A stretch of 64,000 nt of DNA from Paenibacillus sp. MBLB1832 (GTDB lineage: Bacteria > Bacillota > Bacilli > Paenibacillales > NBRC-103111). Made by a program: the position numbers and the translations under genes. The notes below the pieces were generated by a model. The model was not told where the DNA came from and did no database searches. It worked only from the letters and a program-made list of their open reading frames with translations. Below are positions 16,620 to 25,197 of this stretch, piece by piece; the first letter of the stretch is position 1; every line of letters starts with the position of its first letter. The DNA is taken from the NCBI RefSeq assembly GCF_032271945.1, contig NZ_CP130319.1:5165001-5229000 (forward strand). The letters are read 5' to 3'.

Positions 16620-17473
16620 CCGAGCGCACCTCGCTCCGTCGTCACAGCTTGAGCAGCCGCGGCCACGGTTGCGCGAACACCGCGCTGGTACGCCCAATGA
16701 TTCGTCGGGCCGTGCCCGCCGCCAATGTGCAATGGCTCGCCAATCGCCGCGTGTATGAAGCGTTTTGCCAGTCCCAGCGACTCCTTCGTCGCCAAGCCCT
16801 GCGCGAGCCCTGACGTCAACGCCGCAGCAAACGTACAGCCTGTTCCATGTGTATGCGGCGTAATGAGACGGTTCGATGTAAACTCCGTAAACGACGTTCC
16901 ATCATAGAGAAGATCCGTTGCTTGCTCCGTGTTCGGTTCGTGTCCGCCTTTGATCATGACGTTCTTGCAGCCGTACTGATGGATCCGTTTAGCTGCTAAC
17001 TGTCGAGACTCGTGATCCGTAATGACCATCCCGCTCAGCGCCTCCGCCTCTGGGATGTTCGGGGTGACCACGTCTGCCAGCGGCAGCAGGTGCCTGATCA
17101 TCGCCTCAATAGCCTCCTGCTGCAGGAGCGATGCGCCCCCTTTGGCAATCATCACGGGATCGACGACGATGTGATTCCATCCGTACTGCTGAATGGCCGC
17201 AGCCACCACACGAATAATGTCGCCGCTGAATAGCATGCCTGTTTTTAAGGCATCCGGTTGCAAGTCCTCCCCAATCGATGCCAACTGGCGTTCAATCGCC
17301 TCCGCGCTCATCGGATAGACACCCTGTACACCCAGCGTATTCTGCGCCGTCACAGCCGTAATCACCGACATCCCGTACACGCCAAGCTCCTGAAACGTCT
17401 TCAGATCCGCCTGAATACCCGCGCCACCGCCGCTATCCGAGCCTGCAATCGTCAAAGCTTTGTATATCGCCAC
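16616..17473 (-). CDS. thiD: Hydroxymethylpyrimidine/phosphomethylpyrimidine kinase
   Basis: The 285-residue ribokinase-fold enzyme phosphorylates HMP twice to give HMP pyrophosphate. The N-terminus ALTIAGSDSGGGAGIQADLKT, the segment VVDPVMIAKGG, and the C-terminal anion-hole motif HTHGTGCTFAAAL with the catalytic Asp-equivalent region are all present. A GAGGAG site precedes the ATG. A gap of 319 bases separates it from thiG upstream, unusual inside this operon; in Bacillus subtilis thiF occupies that place. Confidence 0.94.
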   Translation of the reverse strand: MAIYKALTIAGSDSGGGAGIQADLKTFQELGVYGMSVITAVTAQNTLGVQGVYPMSAEAIERQLASIGEDLQPDALKTGMLFSGDIIRVVAAAIQQYGWNHIVVDPVMIAKGGASLLQQEAIEAMIRHLLPLADVVTPNIPEAEALSGMVITDHESRQLAAKRIHQYGCKNVMIKGGHEPNTEQATDLLYDGTSFTEFTSNRLITPHTHGTGCTFAAALTSGLAQGLATKESLGLAKRFIHAAIGEPLHIGGGHGPTNHWAYQRGVRATVAAAAQAVTTERGALG

Positions 17474-17792
17474 GATGCTCCTCCTCTCTAATTTGTCTAT
17501 ATCTATACGAATGCACCTTTTAATTCATCACTTTAACTAATAACCAAGCTACCTGCCTGCTAAGCAACCGTTCCTGCAAATGTGCAGCAATTAACTCATC
17601 ACGCACACAAATATCTCAATTTGCTGCAAATCTGCAGGAAATTTGGCTGCTTTAGCTTGTTTTAAGAGATTTCGGACCAAATTTCTGTACTTTTGCAGCA
17701 ATTTGCTCCGAAACAGTAAAAAGAGTAGAAAAATACTGCATTTTCGCAGGATTTACTAGTCAGCCTCGCCCGCCAACTCCCCACACTCCGCC
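17474..17792. repeat. Intergenic element with four copies of a TGCAG-rich motif
   Basis: No gene is visible in this 319-base gap inside the thi operon. It is AT-rich and holds four related 20-base units with imperfect dyad symmetry. Two read CTGCAAATNTGCAG, at 17573-17592 and 17623-17642; two looser copies lie at 17685-17704 and 17735-17754. Spacings are 50, 62 and 50 bases, suggesting a duplicated pair. The composition differs strongly from the GC-rich genes on both sides. Confidence 0.55.
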
Positions 17793-18560
17793 TCACACCC
17801 TGCTCAAGCCCTCCATCGGGCTGCTCGCCGAAGCGTAGCGCTTCTTCGGAATGCGTCCCGCTTCGAAACCTGCACGTCCTGCCTCGATTGCCAGTTTCAT
17901 GGCGTAGGCCATTTTTACAGGGTCCTTCGCACCCGATACCGCTGTATTGAGCAGGACGCCGTCCGCGCCCATTTCCATAGCCAGTGCCGCATCAGAAGGT
18001 GCACCAATACCTGCATCTACGATAACAGGAACCGATGCTTGCTCAATGATGAAGCTCAAGTTCAACGGGTTGATGATCCCCTGTCCTGTGCCGATTGGCG
18101 AAGCGCCTGGCATGATCGCATGAACGCCGAGCGCTTGCAGACGTTTGGCAAGCAGCACATCGTCCGACGTGTATGGAAGCACGATGAAGCCTTCCTCGAG
18201 CAGCATTTCGGATGCTTTGAGCGTCTCTACGGGATCTGGCAGCAGCGTCATTTCATCGCCGATAACCTCGACTTTGATCATATCGCACAAGCCCGAAGCC
18301 TTCGCCAATCTGGCAATGCGCACGGCTTCTTCGGCCGTTTTGGCGCCTGCAGTATTCGGAAGCAGCGTGAAGTTGGCCGTATCCAGCATCGATAAGAAAT
18401 TCGGCTGACTTGCCTCGAAAATATTCATCCGCCGCACCGCGAACGTCAAAATTTGTGACTCCGAGACCTCTACGGCTTGCTTTTGAATATGAAAATCAGG
18501 AAATTTCCCCGTGCCTAGCAGTAAACGTGAACGAAATTCATATGGACCGATTTTTAACAT
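17793..18560 (-). CDS. thiG: Thiazole synthase
   Basis: The 255-residue TIM barrel builds the thiazole phosphate of thiamin from deoxyxylulose phosphate, dehydroglycine and ThiS thiocarboxylate. It begins [19 protein letters not shown] and carries the Schiff-base lysine in MIKVEVIGD, plus [28 protein letters not shown] and [12 protein letters not shown], all near-invariant in ThiG. Length and ends match the family. It starts three bases after the thiS stop, fitting their physical partnership. Glycine-derived imine would come from ThiO encoded upstream. Confidence 0.96.
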   Translation of the reverse strand: MLKIGPYEFRSRLLLGTGKFPDFHIQKQAVEVSESQILTFAVRRMNIFEASQPNFLSMLDTANFTLLPNTAGAKTAEEAVRIARLAKASGLCDMIKVEVIGDEMTLLPDPVETLKASEMLLEEGFIVLPYTSDDVLLAKRLQALGVHAIMPGASPIGTGQGIINPLNLSFIIEQASVPVIVDAGIGAPSDAALAMEMGADGVLLNTAVSGAKDPVKMAYAMKLAIEAGRAGFEAGRIPKKRYASASSPMEGLSRV

Positions 18561-18563
18561 GTG

Positions 18564-18767
18564 TTATCCTCCTCCTACAAAATGAACGATTTCGATTTGA
18601 TGCCCTTCGGCGACTTGCGCCCCAGCGTGATCTTCCCTATGTAAAATGGTGGCGTTGTGCTCCACGACTAGCATTTTGTCGCTTAAATCGAAGTGGGCCA
18701 GCAGCTCATCAATTGTGCGAATAGCATCAGGTACTTCGACGCGTTGACCATTAATGTGCAAGTTCAA
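18564..18767 (-). CDS. thiS: Sulfur carrier protein ThiS
   Basis: The 67-residue ubiquitin-like protein starts MNLHINGQRVEVPDAIRTI and ends in HFVGGG. The terminal Gly-Gly is adenylated and converted to thiocarboxylate to donate sulfur to ThiG. The start is TTG at 18767 with AAAGGAG about ten bases upstream. The adenylating enzyme ThiF is not in this operon, so ThiS must be activated by a ThiF/MoeB-type protein encoded elsewhere. Confidence 0.93.
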   Translation of the reverse strand: MNLHINGQRVEVPDAIRTIDELLAHFDLSDKMLVVEHNATILHREDHAGAQVAEGHQIEIVHFVGGG

Positions 18768-18960
18768 TGACGATCCGCTCCTTTCTTAAAATACTTCCAG
18801 ATACCGCACGGCGCCGCGGGTAGCACTTTAAGGCTCTTCTCGGGCCTTATTGACGTGCACGGGCGTCAGGTTCGTTGCTTTAACGCCCCAGAAGGGCGCT
18901 AATCCTCCGGTACCGCTAGCCTCAGCAGGATGCGCGGCACTGTTAGGCCATTCACGGTCC

Positions 18961-20151
18961 TTACTGGCGCACATGTGCCAGCGTCAAAGCAGAGTCCCCC
19001 CGACTCCCCCTCAGGGTCGTCTCCGACACGTCTGGGCTGAATGCATCCAGCCAAGGAGCCAAAGACGCCAGCTCGTCGCCGTCCGCGCCGAGCAGCCAAT
19101 CCGCCATCACCTTGCCGGTGATGGGGCTTAATAGAATCCCGTTGCGGTAATGCCCGCAAGCGGTATACAACCCCTCCATCGCCGTCACCTTGCCGATGTA
19201 GGGCAGCCCGTCGGCGGTCTGCGGGCGCAGCCCCGACCAAGCCTTCTCCCACTCGGCATCGCCGAGTGAAAGCATCATGCCCCGCGCGCGATCCATCAGC
19301 TCAGCGAGCCCCGCCAGCGACACCTTGCGGTCGTAGCTGTGCGGCACCACCGTCGCGCCGACCACCAGCCGTCCGCCGGCTTTCGGCACGATATAGCACC
19401 CTGGCGTAAACAGTGTGCGCTTTAATAACGGCTTCGGCGTCCTGACGGAGAAGCACTCGCCCTTCACAGGAAACATCGGCAGCTCCACGCCGATGCCCGC
19501 CAGCAGCTGACCGCTCCACGTCCCGGCGGCGACGACAACGTGGTCGCTGTAGCGCGGCCCGGCGGCGGTCATCACGCCGATGACGCGGCTCCGCTCGGTC
19601 AGCAGCCCTTGCACCTGGGCGTAAGGCTGCACCTTCGCCCCGAGCACCTGCGCAGCTTGCGCGAAAGCCGCCGCAAGCTGTGGCGCCTCTACCTGCCCAT
19701 CCTCGGGCAGGTAGAGGGCACCGCGCGTCGCACCGCTAAGCGCGGGCTCCAGCCCAGTGGCTTCAGCTGCGCTGAGCCACTGGGCTCGCTCGCCCGCGGC
19801 GCGCTGAAGCGTCTCCCGCGCGCGCAGCTCCTCCTCTTGAACGTCGCTGAGCGCGACGTTAAGCAGCCCCTCACGGACGAGACCGATGTCGATGCCCGTG
19901 AGTTCTCGCAGTTCCCCGCTAAGCTCGGGGAACATCGATCTACTCAGGCGCGCCCACTGGAACAGGGCGCCCGTGTCTTCCATCTCGGACTGCGCGCCAA
20001 GCATGCCTGCCGCCGCAGCCGAGGCTTCCATCCCGAGCTGGCCGCGTTCCAGCAGGGTGACGGACTGTCCTCTTTTCGCCAAATAGTAGGCAATCGACGC
20101 CCCAATGACCCCTCCGCCTACGATAATGACGGCTGTTTCTGATTTATTCAT
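18961..20151 (-). CDS. thiO: Glycine oxidase ThiO
   Basis: The 396-residue flavoenzyme oxidises glycine to the imine used by thiazole synthase. The FAD-binding Rossmann motif is IIVGGGVIGASIAYYLAKRG (residues 9-28), followed by the GMEASAAAAGMLG segment. The C-terminal GLRPQTADGLPYIG and GHYRNGILLSPITG motifs are typical of ThiO. It is somewhat longer than the Bacillus enzyme (about 370) because of a C-terminal Ser/Arg-rich tail. Its start overlaps the tenI stop by four bases. The 193-base gap to thiS holds no gene that I can see. Confidence 0.93.
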   Translation of the reverse strand: MNKSETAVIIVGGGVIGASIAYYLAKRGQSVTLLERGQLGMEASAAAAGMLGAQSEMEDTGALFQWARLSRSMFPELSGELRELTGIDIGLVREGLLNVALSDVQEEELRARETLQRAAGERAQWLSAAEATGLEPALSGATRGALYLPEDGQVEAPQLAAAFAQAAQVLGAKVQPYAQVQGLLTERSRVIGVMTAAGPRYSDHVVVAAGTWSGQLLAGIGVELPMFPVKGECFSVRTPKPLLKRTLFTPGCYIVPKAGGRLVVGATVVPHSYDRKVSLAGLAELMDRARGMMLSLGDAEWEKAWSGLRPQTADGLPYIGKVTAMEGLYTACGHYRNGILLSPITGKVMADWLLGADGDELASLAPWLDAFSPDVSETTLRGSRGDSALTLAHVRQ

Positions 20152-20774
20152 CCGCTCACCTCCATACGTTGAAGCTCCTGTTGATAGGCTCTGACAGCTC
20201 CCAACGGATCAGCTGCATCCCAAATCCCGCTCATCACTGCGATGCCTGCGGCGCCTGCCTCCACAACAGATTTCACCCTCGCAGGTGTCATCCCTCCGAT
20301 CGCAATAACGGGAATGTTAACATGGTTAACCACCTCGCGCAGCACATCCAAACCTCTAGGCGACACACCCTGCTTCGAATTCGTCTCAAACACATGACCG
20401 AAAATAAGGTAGTCAACGCCCTCTTCCTCGCGCCATTTTGCCTCATCTGTGTGATGTACCGAAGCGCCTACTCGTGAATGTCCCTTATCCCGATGCTCTC
20501 GCTGCAAAGCCCTGAAATTGCTTGCTCCTGTAAGCTGCACACCGCCCGTCTGCAGGGCCGCAGCCACTTCTGGAAAACTGTTTATCACTATCTTCTCAAG
20601 GGGAATCCCTTGCTCAATCACATGCTGCACACCGAGGAATACCTCATCAGGCGACTTGGTTTTCTCACGAATATGAATCGACGTCACATAGGGATGAATC
20701 TCCGCAGCGATCGCAGCCAACGAAGGCCAAGACAGCTTTCCATTCGATATGACGTGCAGTTCTTTCTCTGGCAT
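20148..20774 (-). CDS. tenI: Thiazole tautomerase TenI
   Basis: The 208-residue TIM-barrel protein resembles ThiE but lacks several of its pyrophosphate-binding residues. In Bacillus TenI aromatises the thiazole carboxylate phosphate. Motifs include LHVISNGKL, SIHIREKTKS, GVQLTG, SVHHTDEA, YLIFGHVFET and IAIGGMTPARV. The start at 20774 has GGAGGAG nine bases upstream; the longer frame to 20951 overlaps the riboswitch and its terminator and is not used. It is the first gene of the operon. Confidence 0.9.
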   Translation of the reverse strand: MPEKELHVISNGKLSWPSLAAIAAEIHPYVTSIHIREKTKSPDEVFLGVQHVIEQGIPLEKIVINSFPEVAAALQTGGVQLTGASNFRALQREHRDKGHSRVGASVHHTDEAKWREEEGVDYLIFGHVFETNSKQGVSPRGLDVLREVVNHVNIPVIAIGGMTPARVKSVVEAGAAGIAVMSGIWDAADPLGAVRAYQQELQRMEVSG

Positions 20775-20817
20775 GAAAGGTCGACTCCTCCCGTACTGTA
20801 GCCCCCTGTGACGAACG

Positions 20818-20848
20818 CCAAAAACCACTTTCCCAAGGAAAGTGGTTG
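20818..20848 (-). terminator. Riboswitch-controlled terminator before tenI
   Basis: On the minus strand AACCACTTTCC pairs with GGAAAGTGGTT (20847-20823) and is followed by TTTTT. The 5' arm CCACTTTCC is also an exact complement of GGAAAGTGG at the 3' edge of the riboswitch (20906-20898), giving a competing antiterminator. Confidence 0.85.
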
Positions 20849-20897
20849 AAATATGCCGCTGTATACACCGTTCAATGCGCCCAGTCATACGCTCATT

Positions 20898-20982
20898 CCA
20901 CTTTCCTCCGCTGGCATAAACCAGATCAGGTTCAAAGGGTTCAGTTTCCACTGTCTCAGCCTCACGGCGCCCCTAGGGATTC
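20898..20982 (-). promoter_or_regulatory. TPP riboswitch (THI element)
   Basis: The minus strand carries the conserved CTGAGA of the thi box. After it comes the ACCCTTTGAACCTGATCTGG segment, then TTTATGCCAGCGGAGG, in the correct order and spacing for the TPP aptamer. Its 3' edge pairs alternatively with the terminator at 20823-20847, so TPP binding should favour termination and switch off tenI-thiO-thiS-thiG-thiD-thiE. One mismatch weakens the outer P1 stem. Confidence 0.95.
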
Positions 20983-21006
20983 ATTCTTATACAATTGATA
21001 AATATT

Positions 21007-21034
21007 ATCATAGCACGGCATCCAACTCTTGGAA
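21007..21034 (-). promoter_or_regulatory. Candidate promoter of the thi operon
   Basis: The minus strand has an extended -10, TGCTATGAT (box at 21012-21007), and a weak -35 TTCCAA (21034-21029) 16 bases upstream. The predicted start lies about 20 bases before the riboswitch. Confidence 0.5.
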
Positions 21035-21138
21035 ATAAGAAATTTCCTAACCTCCTTGCCCATCTGCCCTTGAAACCATTTCCAAACTCTCCCGTATACC
21101 ATTACAACAATAACTTATCTTAGAAGGAGTGTTCTTCC

Positions 21139-22149
21139 TTGGAACCTTTTGTGCTGCAAGAACCTGATCGCAGACAACCATCCTCCGTTCCGCCAGGCAT
21201 AACCCGCAAAATCATCGCGGGCGTGATTGGCCTCCTCGTCCTCATTTTTGGGTGGTCCACCTTCTATACCGTGCAGGAACATGAGAAAGCAGCCATTCTT
21301 ACACTAGGCAAATTTACGGGTGAAAAAGAGGCTGGGCTGCACTTCAAGCTGCCTTATCCGCTTCAACAAGCGATTGTGCTTCCTGCTAAAAAGACACAGC
21401 GCATCCAAATTGGCTTCCGTGAAGCCAATGGTAAAATTACCCCCGTTGAGGAAGAAGCGATGATGATTACGGGGGATGAAAATATTTTATCCGCTGATGC
21501 GGTCGTAGAATGGAATATCAGTGATATGCGTGACTATCTCTATAATATTGATAACGCTGAACAGTTCCTTCGTAACTCTGCAAGTGCGGCCATTCGCTCC
21601 GTTATCGGCTCTACTGCGCTGGATTTCGCCATTACAGAAGGGAAAACCGAAGTGCAAGGCAAAGTAAAAGAACGACTGATCGAGATGCAAACGAAGTATG
21701 AAACTGGCATCCATATCGTCGACTTGAAGTTCCAAGATATTGAGCCGCCAGCTGGCGATGTGCAGAATGCTTTTAAAGATGTCACGAACGCGCGCGAAGA
21801 GAAAAATACGAAAATTAACGTGGCTCAGAAATATGAAAATGATATCCTCCCTCGTGAACGAGGCAACGCGCAAGCGCTGCTGGAGAATGCGGAGGCGCAG
21901 AAGAAATCCCGGATTTTGAATGCACAGGGGGATGTTGCGAAGTTTAATGCCGTCTATGCGGAGTATGTGAATAATAAATCCGTTACGGAGAGCCGTCTCG
22001 TGCTCGAGACGTTAGAGAAAATTTTGCCGAATGCCAAAATCTTCGTCAGTGACAGCACCGGTGAAACGGTCAAATATTTACCGATCAATGAACTGCTGCG
22101 TACACCTGCTGCTACAACGGGCCAAGCACAAGGAGGAGCTGCGAAATGA
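21139..22149 (+). CDS. hflK: FtsH protease modulator HflK
   Basis: The 336-residue protein has one N-terminal membrane segment (about 26-47, GVIGLLVLIFGWSTFYTV), an SPFH/band-7 domain (about 48-240) and a coiled coil, ending in a Ala/Gly/Gln-rich tail. HflK and HflC form large membrane cages around FtsH. The TTG start at 21139 is supported by AAGGAG nine bases upstream. The stop overlaps the hflC start (ATGA). Confidence 0.92.
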   Translation: MEPFVLQEPDRRQPSSVPPGITRKIIAGVIGLLVLIFGWSTFYTVQEHEKAAILTLGKFTGEKEAGLHFKLPYPLQQAIVLPAKKTQRIQIGFREANGKITPVEEEAMMITGDENILSADAVVEWNISDMRDYLYNIDNAEQFLRNSASAAIRSVIGSTALDFAITEGKTEVQGKVKERLIEMQTKYETGIHIVDLKFQDIEPPAGDVQNAFKDVTNAREEKNTKINVAQKYENDILPRERGNAQALLENAEAQKKSRILNAQGDVAKFNAVYAEYVNNKSVTESRLVLETLEKILPNAKIFVSDSTGETVKYLPINELLRTPAATTGQAQGGAAK

Positions 22150-23018
22150 CCATCCAGGGCAAATGGATTCTAAGATCCGTACTAGGCGTCGTTCTCGTCT
22201 TTTTCTTCCTGCTTTCCATCTTCATCGTTAAAGAGGGAGAGTACCGTGTCGTGCTCAAATTCGGAGAAGCCGTGCGGATTCAATCCCATCCAGGTATTCA
22301 TTTTAAAATTCCATTCATCGAATCCGTACGTACGCTTCCTAAATATCAGATGGTTTATGACAGTAAGCCCACTTCCATTCTGACCAAAGATAAAAAGCCG
22401 ATCGAAGTCGACAATTACACGGTTTGGCGGATTGACGACGCCCAGCAGTTCTTGCGTACGATTCAATCGGTGACAGGCGGGGAAGAGCGCATCGATGCTG
22501 CTGTCTATAATACGGTCCGACGGAAATTATCGGAGATCAATTACAGTGATATTATTAGCGAAAACACACAACGCGGGAATCTGAACGATGAGATCACGAA
22601 AGAGGTTGCTGAGCTGATGGAGCGCGATAACTACGGGATTCAAATCGTCGATGTACGCATCAAGCGCACCGACCTCCCTGACTCCAACAAGCAAAGCGTG
22701 TATAAACGGATGATTTCGGACCGCCAGTCCATAGCAGCGAAGTATTTGTCCGAGGGGGATGAGGAATCGAAGAAAATTACCTCCAAAGCGGATCGTCAGG
22801 CAAGCGAGTTGATTGCTCAAGCGCAAGCCGATGCGAAGAAAATCGTTGCCGCCGGCGAACAAGAAGCTGCTCAAATTTATAACTCCGCGTACGGCAAGGA
22901 CCCTGTTTTCTACAACTTCTACCGCACACTCGAAAGCTACTTAGTCACATTCAAAGGCGAGCCTGTCATCATGCTGCCGATCGATTCACCGTATACGAAA
23001 ATTTTACTTGGAAAATAG
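22146..23018 (+). CDS. hflC: FtsH protease modulator HflC
   Basis: The 290-residue SPFH protein has an N-terminal membrane segment (about 9-30), the KEGEYRVVLKFGEAVRIQSHPGIHF region split across two strands, and a C-terminal coiled coil with DRQASELIAQAQADAKKI. The end FYRTLESYLVTFKGEP is typical of HflC. It partners HflK in a membrane complex that modulates FtsH. GGAGGAG lies within the hflK end and the two genes overlap by four bases. Confidence 0.93.
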   Translation: MTIQGKWILRSVLGVVLVFFFLLSIFIVKEGEYRVVLKFGEAVRIQSHPGIHFKIPFIESVRTLPKYQMVYDSKPTSILTKDKKPIEVDNYTVWRIDDAQQFLRTIQSVTGGEERIDAAVYNTVRRKLSEINYSDIISENTQRGNLNDEITKEVAELMERDNYGIQIVDVRIKRTDLPDSNKQSVYKRMISDRQSIAAKYLSEGDEESKKITSKADRQASELIAQAQADAKKIVAAGEQEAAQIYNSAYGKDPVFYNFYRTLESYLVTFKGEPVIMLPIDSPYTKILLGK

Positions 23019-23027
23019 GTTAATGGA

Positions 23028-23055
23028 CATGTCATCGTTGATGGCATGCTTTTTT
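23028..23055 (+). terminator. Terminator of hflK-hflC
   Basis: CATGTCATC (23028-23036) pairs with GATGGCATG (23040-23048, one G-U pair), followed by CTTTTTT. Confidence 0.8.
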
Positions 23056-23067
23056 CATGCGCGTGTA

Positions 23068-23076
23068 TGCTACAAT
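23068..23076 (+). promoter_or_regulatory. Candidate extended -10 promoter for the BASS transporter
   Basis: TGC immediately precedes TACAAT (23071-23076), an extended -10 element, about 65 bases before the ATG at 23142. No clear -35 is seen. Confidence 0.35.
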
Positions 23077-23141
23077 TAGGACATACATATCTGACATCAT
23101 ACGTAGTTTCACATACTAGCCACGAAAGGATGTTCACCTAG

Positions 23142-24125
23142 ATGCTCTCTCTACTGAATCGTCGCCTAGAAAAAATCATGCCGCTCATTACTCCCCTCAG
23201 CGTGCTCATCGGCGTGCTGCTTGGGAGCCATTTGTCTGGATTTACGTTTCTATCTCCGTGGCTGTTCGCCTTCATGACGTTTGCAGGAAGCATTTCTTCC
23301 AGCTTCAAAGAATTCGTCAAGGTCGTGGTGCAGCCGCTTCCGCTTATAACGACGTTATTAATTCTGCATGTCGGGATGCCGTTCATCGCGCTCGGTCTTG
23401 GACATGTGGTATACGGGCATGAACCGTTAACGATTACGGGTCTTATTTTAGCTGCTGCCATACCGACGGGCATTACGAGCTTCGTCTGGGTTGCAATTTA
23501 TCGGGGCAATAATGTGCTGACACTCTCGATCATCCTGATGGATACGATCCTCTCACCTTTTGTCGTGCCATATACGCTGTCACTCTTGGTTGGCACCAAG
23601 GTTCAGCTCGATACGTTTGCTATGATGAAAGGCCTCTTCTTCATGATCGTCGTCCCTTCCCTCATCGGGATGGGGCTGAATCAGTGGACGCGCGGGGCGA
23701 TTAAGGAACAGTGGAGTGGTCGTTTCGGTCCTTTTTCTAAAATATTCATGGGCATCGTGGTCGCGATTAACTCCTCCGTGATCGCTCCCTATCTGCGGGA
23801 TTTCAACGCGAAGCTCGTTGGTTTAGCGGGGTTTGTGCTCGTCCTTGCCTCGCTGGGCTACATGCTCGGTTGGCTTGTCGCCAGGCTCCTGCGCTGGGAG
23901 CAGGATGTCGTGGTTGCCCTTACTTTTAACAGCGGTATGCGCAATATTAGTGCGGGGGCGGTACTCGCTGTCGCGTATTTCCCGCCACCTGTTGCTATTC
24001 CTGTCGTGCTTGGCATGCTGTTTCAGCAGTCTCTTGCATCCCTGTTCGGCTTTCTGCTGAACCGTAAATATGCGTTAAAAGATAAGAAACCGAGACTACA
24101 AGTTAATGGGGTTAAACACTCCTAG
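23142..24125 (+). CDS. Bile acid:sodium symporter (BASS) family transporter
   Basis: The 327-residue protein has nine to ten membrane segments and the SBF/BASS signatures GMPFIALGLG, AAAIPTGITSFVWVAIYRGN and NSGMRNISAGAVLA. The polar unwound stretches in these are the Na+ and substrate crossing regions. Members import organic anions with Na+; the substrate is not evident. The N-terminus PLITPLSVLIGVLLGSHL is typical. It is a single-gene unit after the hflKC terminator. Confidence 0.85.
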   Translation: MLSLLNRRLEKIMPLITPLSVLIGVLLGSHLSGFTFLSPWLFAFMTFAGSISSSFKEFVKVVVQPLPLITTLLILHVGMPFIALGLGHVVYGHEPLTITGLILAAAIPTGITSFVWVAIYRGNNVLTLSIILMDTILSPFVVPYTLSLLVGTKVQLDTFAMMKGLFFMIVVPSLIGMGLNQWTRGAIKEQWSGRFGPFSKIFMGIVVAINSSVIAPYLRDFNAKLVGLAGFVLVLASLGYMLGWLVARLLRWEQDVVVALTFNSGMRNISAGAVLAVAYFPPPVAIPVVLGMLFQQSLASLFGFLLNRKYALKDKKPRLQVNGVKHS

Positions 24126-24173
24126 CGTTAACTTTTACTTCGGATAGAATCTGTATTATGCTAACCCGTACCT

Positions 24174-24728
24174 TTATTCCTCTTCACCCCGATACCGCCA
24201 CTCCCGCTTCAGCATGCCATACACAATTAAATCGATGTAATGATCATACAGCCAAGCGGCATCACGAATCTGGCCTTCCTGCGTAAAACCTAGCTTCTCA
24301 GGAATCGCTCTGCTTTTGAAATTCTCAACCCCGCAGCGGATTTCCACACGGTTCAGGCCGAGTTCGTTGAATGAGTAGCTAACAAGCTCACGGCAGGCAC
24401 GCTTCATAATCCCTTGACCCTGAAAGCCTTCCCCAAGCCAATACCCAATGCTGGCATAATGATTAGCCCAATTAATCGGGTGAAAGCCGATGCAGCCTGC
24501 GAGCTCACCTTTGAACCAAATGCCCGCATTGAAGCCATTATTAGACGCCTGCTGATTCAGACAATGCTGGATAAATCCACTGGAATGTTCCACGCTCTGG
24601 GTGCCATCCACCCAAGGTAACCATTCTCTCAAGTACGCCCGGCAGCTGTCCGTTAATTGATATAATTCTTCGGCATCCCTGGATTGAAGTGGTCTGAGAA
24701 TCAGATCTGAATCGATGGAAATGATCAT
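24174..24728 (-). CDS. GNAT acetyltransferase, RimJ/RimL (YdaF) type
   Basis: The 184-residue protein begins LILRPLQSRDAEELYQL and has the acetyl-CoA loop GYWLGEGFQGQGIMKRACR. The motif LNRVEIRCGVENFKSRAIPEKLGF follows, the signature of RimL-like enzymes that acetylate ribosomal or other N-termini. The start at 24728 has AGGAGG six bases upstream; the ATG at 24749 lies before that site. It follows the HD-domain gene by ten bases and ends a three-gene operon. Confidence 0.87.
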   Translation of the reverse strand: MIISIDSDLILRPLQSRDAEELYQLTDSCRAYLREWLPWVDGTQSVEHSSGFIQHCLNQQASNNGFNAGIWFKGELAGCIGFHPINWANHYASIGYWLGEGFQGQGIMKRACRELVSYSFNELGLNRVEIRCGVENFKSRAIPEKLGFTQEGQIRDAAWLYDHYIDLIVYGMLKREWRYRGEEE

Positions 24729-24738
24729 GGGGAACCTC

Positions 24739-25197
24739 CTATTCAGCAAATTTGATTTCGGCTATCGCTTTCTTATACCGATCTACCCGTTCCCAATCTT
24801 GACGTGTCGGATGCTCGATTCTTCTAAGATCACAGTTATCCTCCAGATCCAATAACTTCACTGCGGCAGCTAAGGAATTTAATTTTATGCGATGAATAAA
24901 AGCCTCATAGGACTCGTCCGTCCTCCGCGTTAGGCAATCCAGCGCTTCAATGATCGATTGGCTAAATCCTGCGCTTTTTAAATCAAATAGGGTGATATCC
25001 GAGTCCTCCACCACATCATGCAGCACAGCAACGATGGATTGCTCCATGGTTTGGGCCTTACTTGCTAATCGAATCGGATGTAAAATGTAGGGATGTCCGC
25101 CTTTGTCTACCTGACCATCGTGCGCTTTGGCCGCGATTAAAATAGCCTTTGTCAATGAGCTCAATCTCTGCTCCCCCTCTGATTCGGATTTTGTCAT
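24739..25197 (-). CDS. Small HD-domain hydrolase, (p)ppGpp-hydrolase-like
   Basis: The 152-residue protein has the HD fold of the RelA/SpoT hydrolase class: AKAHDGQVDKGGHPYILHPIRLA (first His region), the HDVVEDSD metal motif and the later LLDLEDNCD. It lacks a synthetase domain, so it may be a small alarmone hydrolase or another nucleotide phosphohydrolase. The ATG at 25197 overlaps the TAA of the upstream acetyltransferase gene (TAATG), with no other good site, suggesting coupled translation. Confidence 0.75.
   Translation of the reverse strand: MTKSESEGEQRLSSLTKAILIAAKAHDGQVDKGGHPYILHPIRLASKAQTMEQSIVAVLHDVVEDSDITLFDLKSAGFSQSIIEALDCLTRRTDESYEAFIHRIKLNSLAAAVKLLDLEDNCDLRRIEHPTRQDWERVDRYKKAIAEIKFAE

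Noticed and set aside
18899-19252. Possible frameshift at the end of thiO
   Set aside because: The overlapping frame is a shifted translation of the same codons; the thiO frame keeps all C-terminal motifs to its stop.
20775-20951. N-terminal extension of tenI
   Set aside because: It would be translated from the riboswitch and terminator region and lies before the GGAGGAG site.
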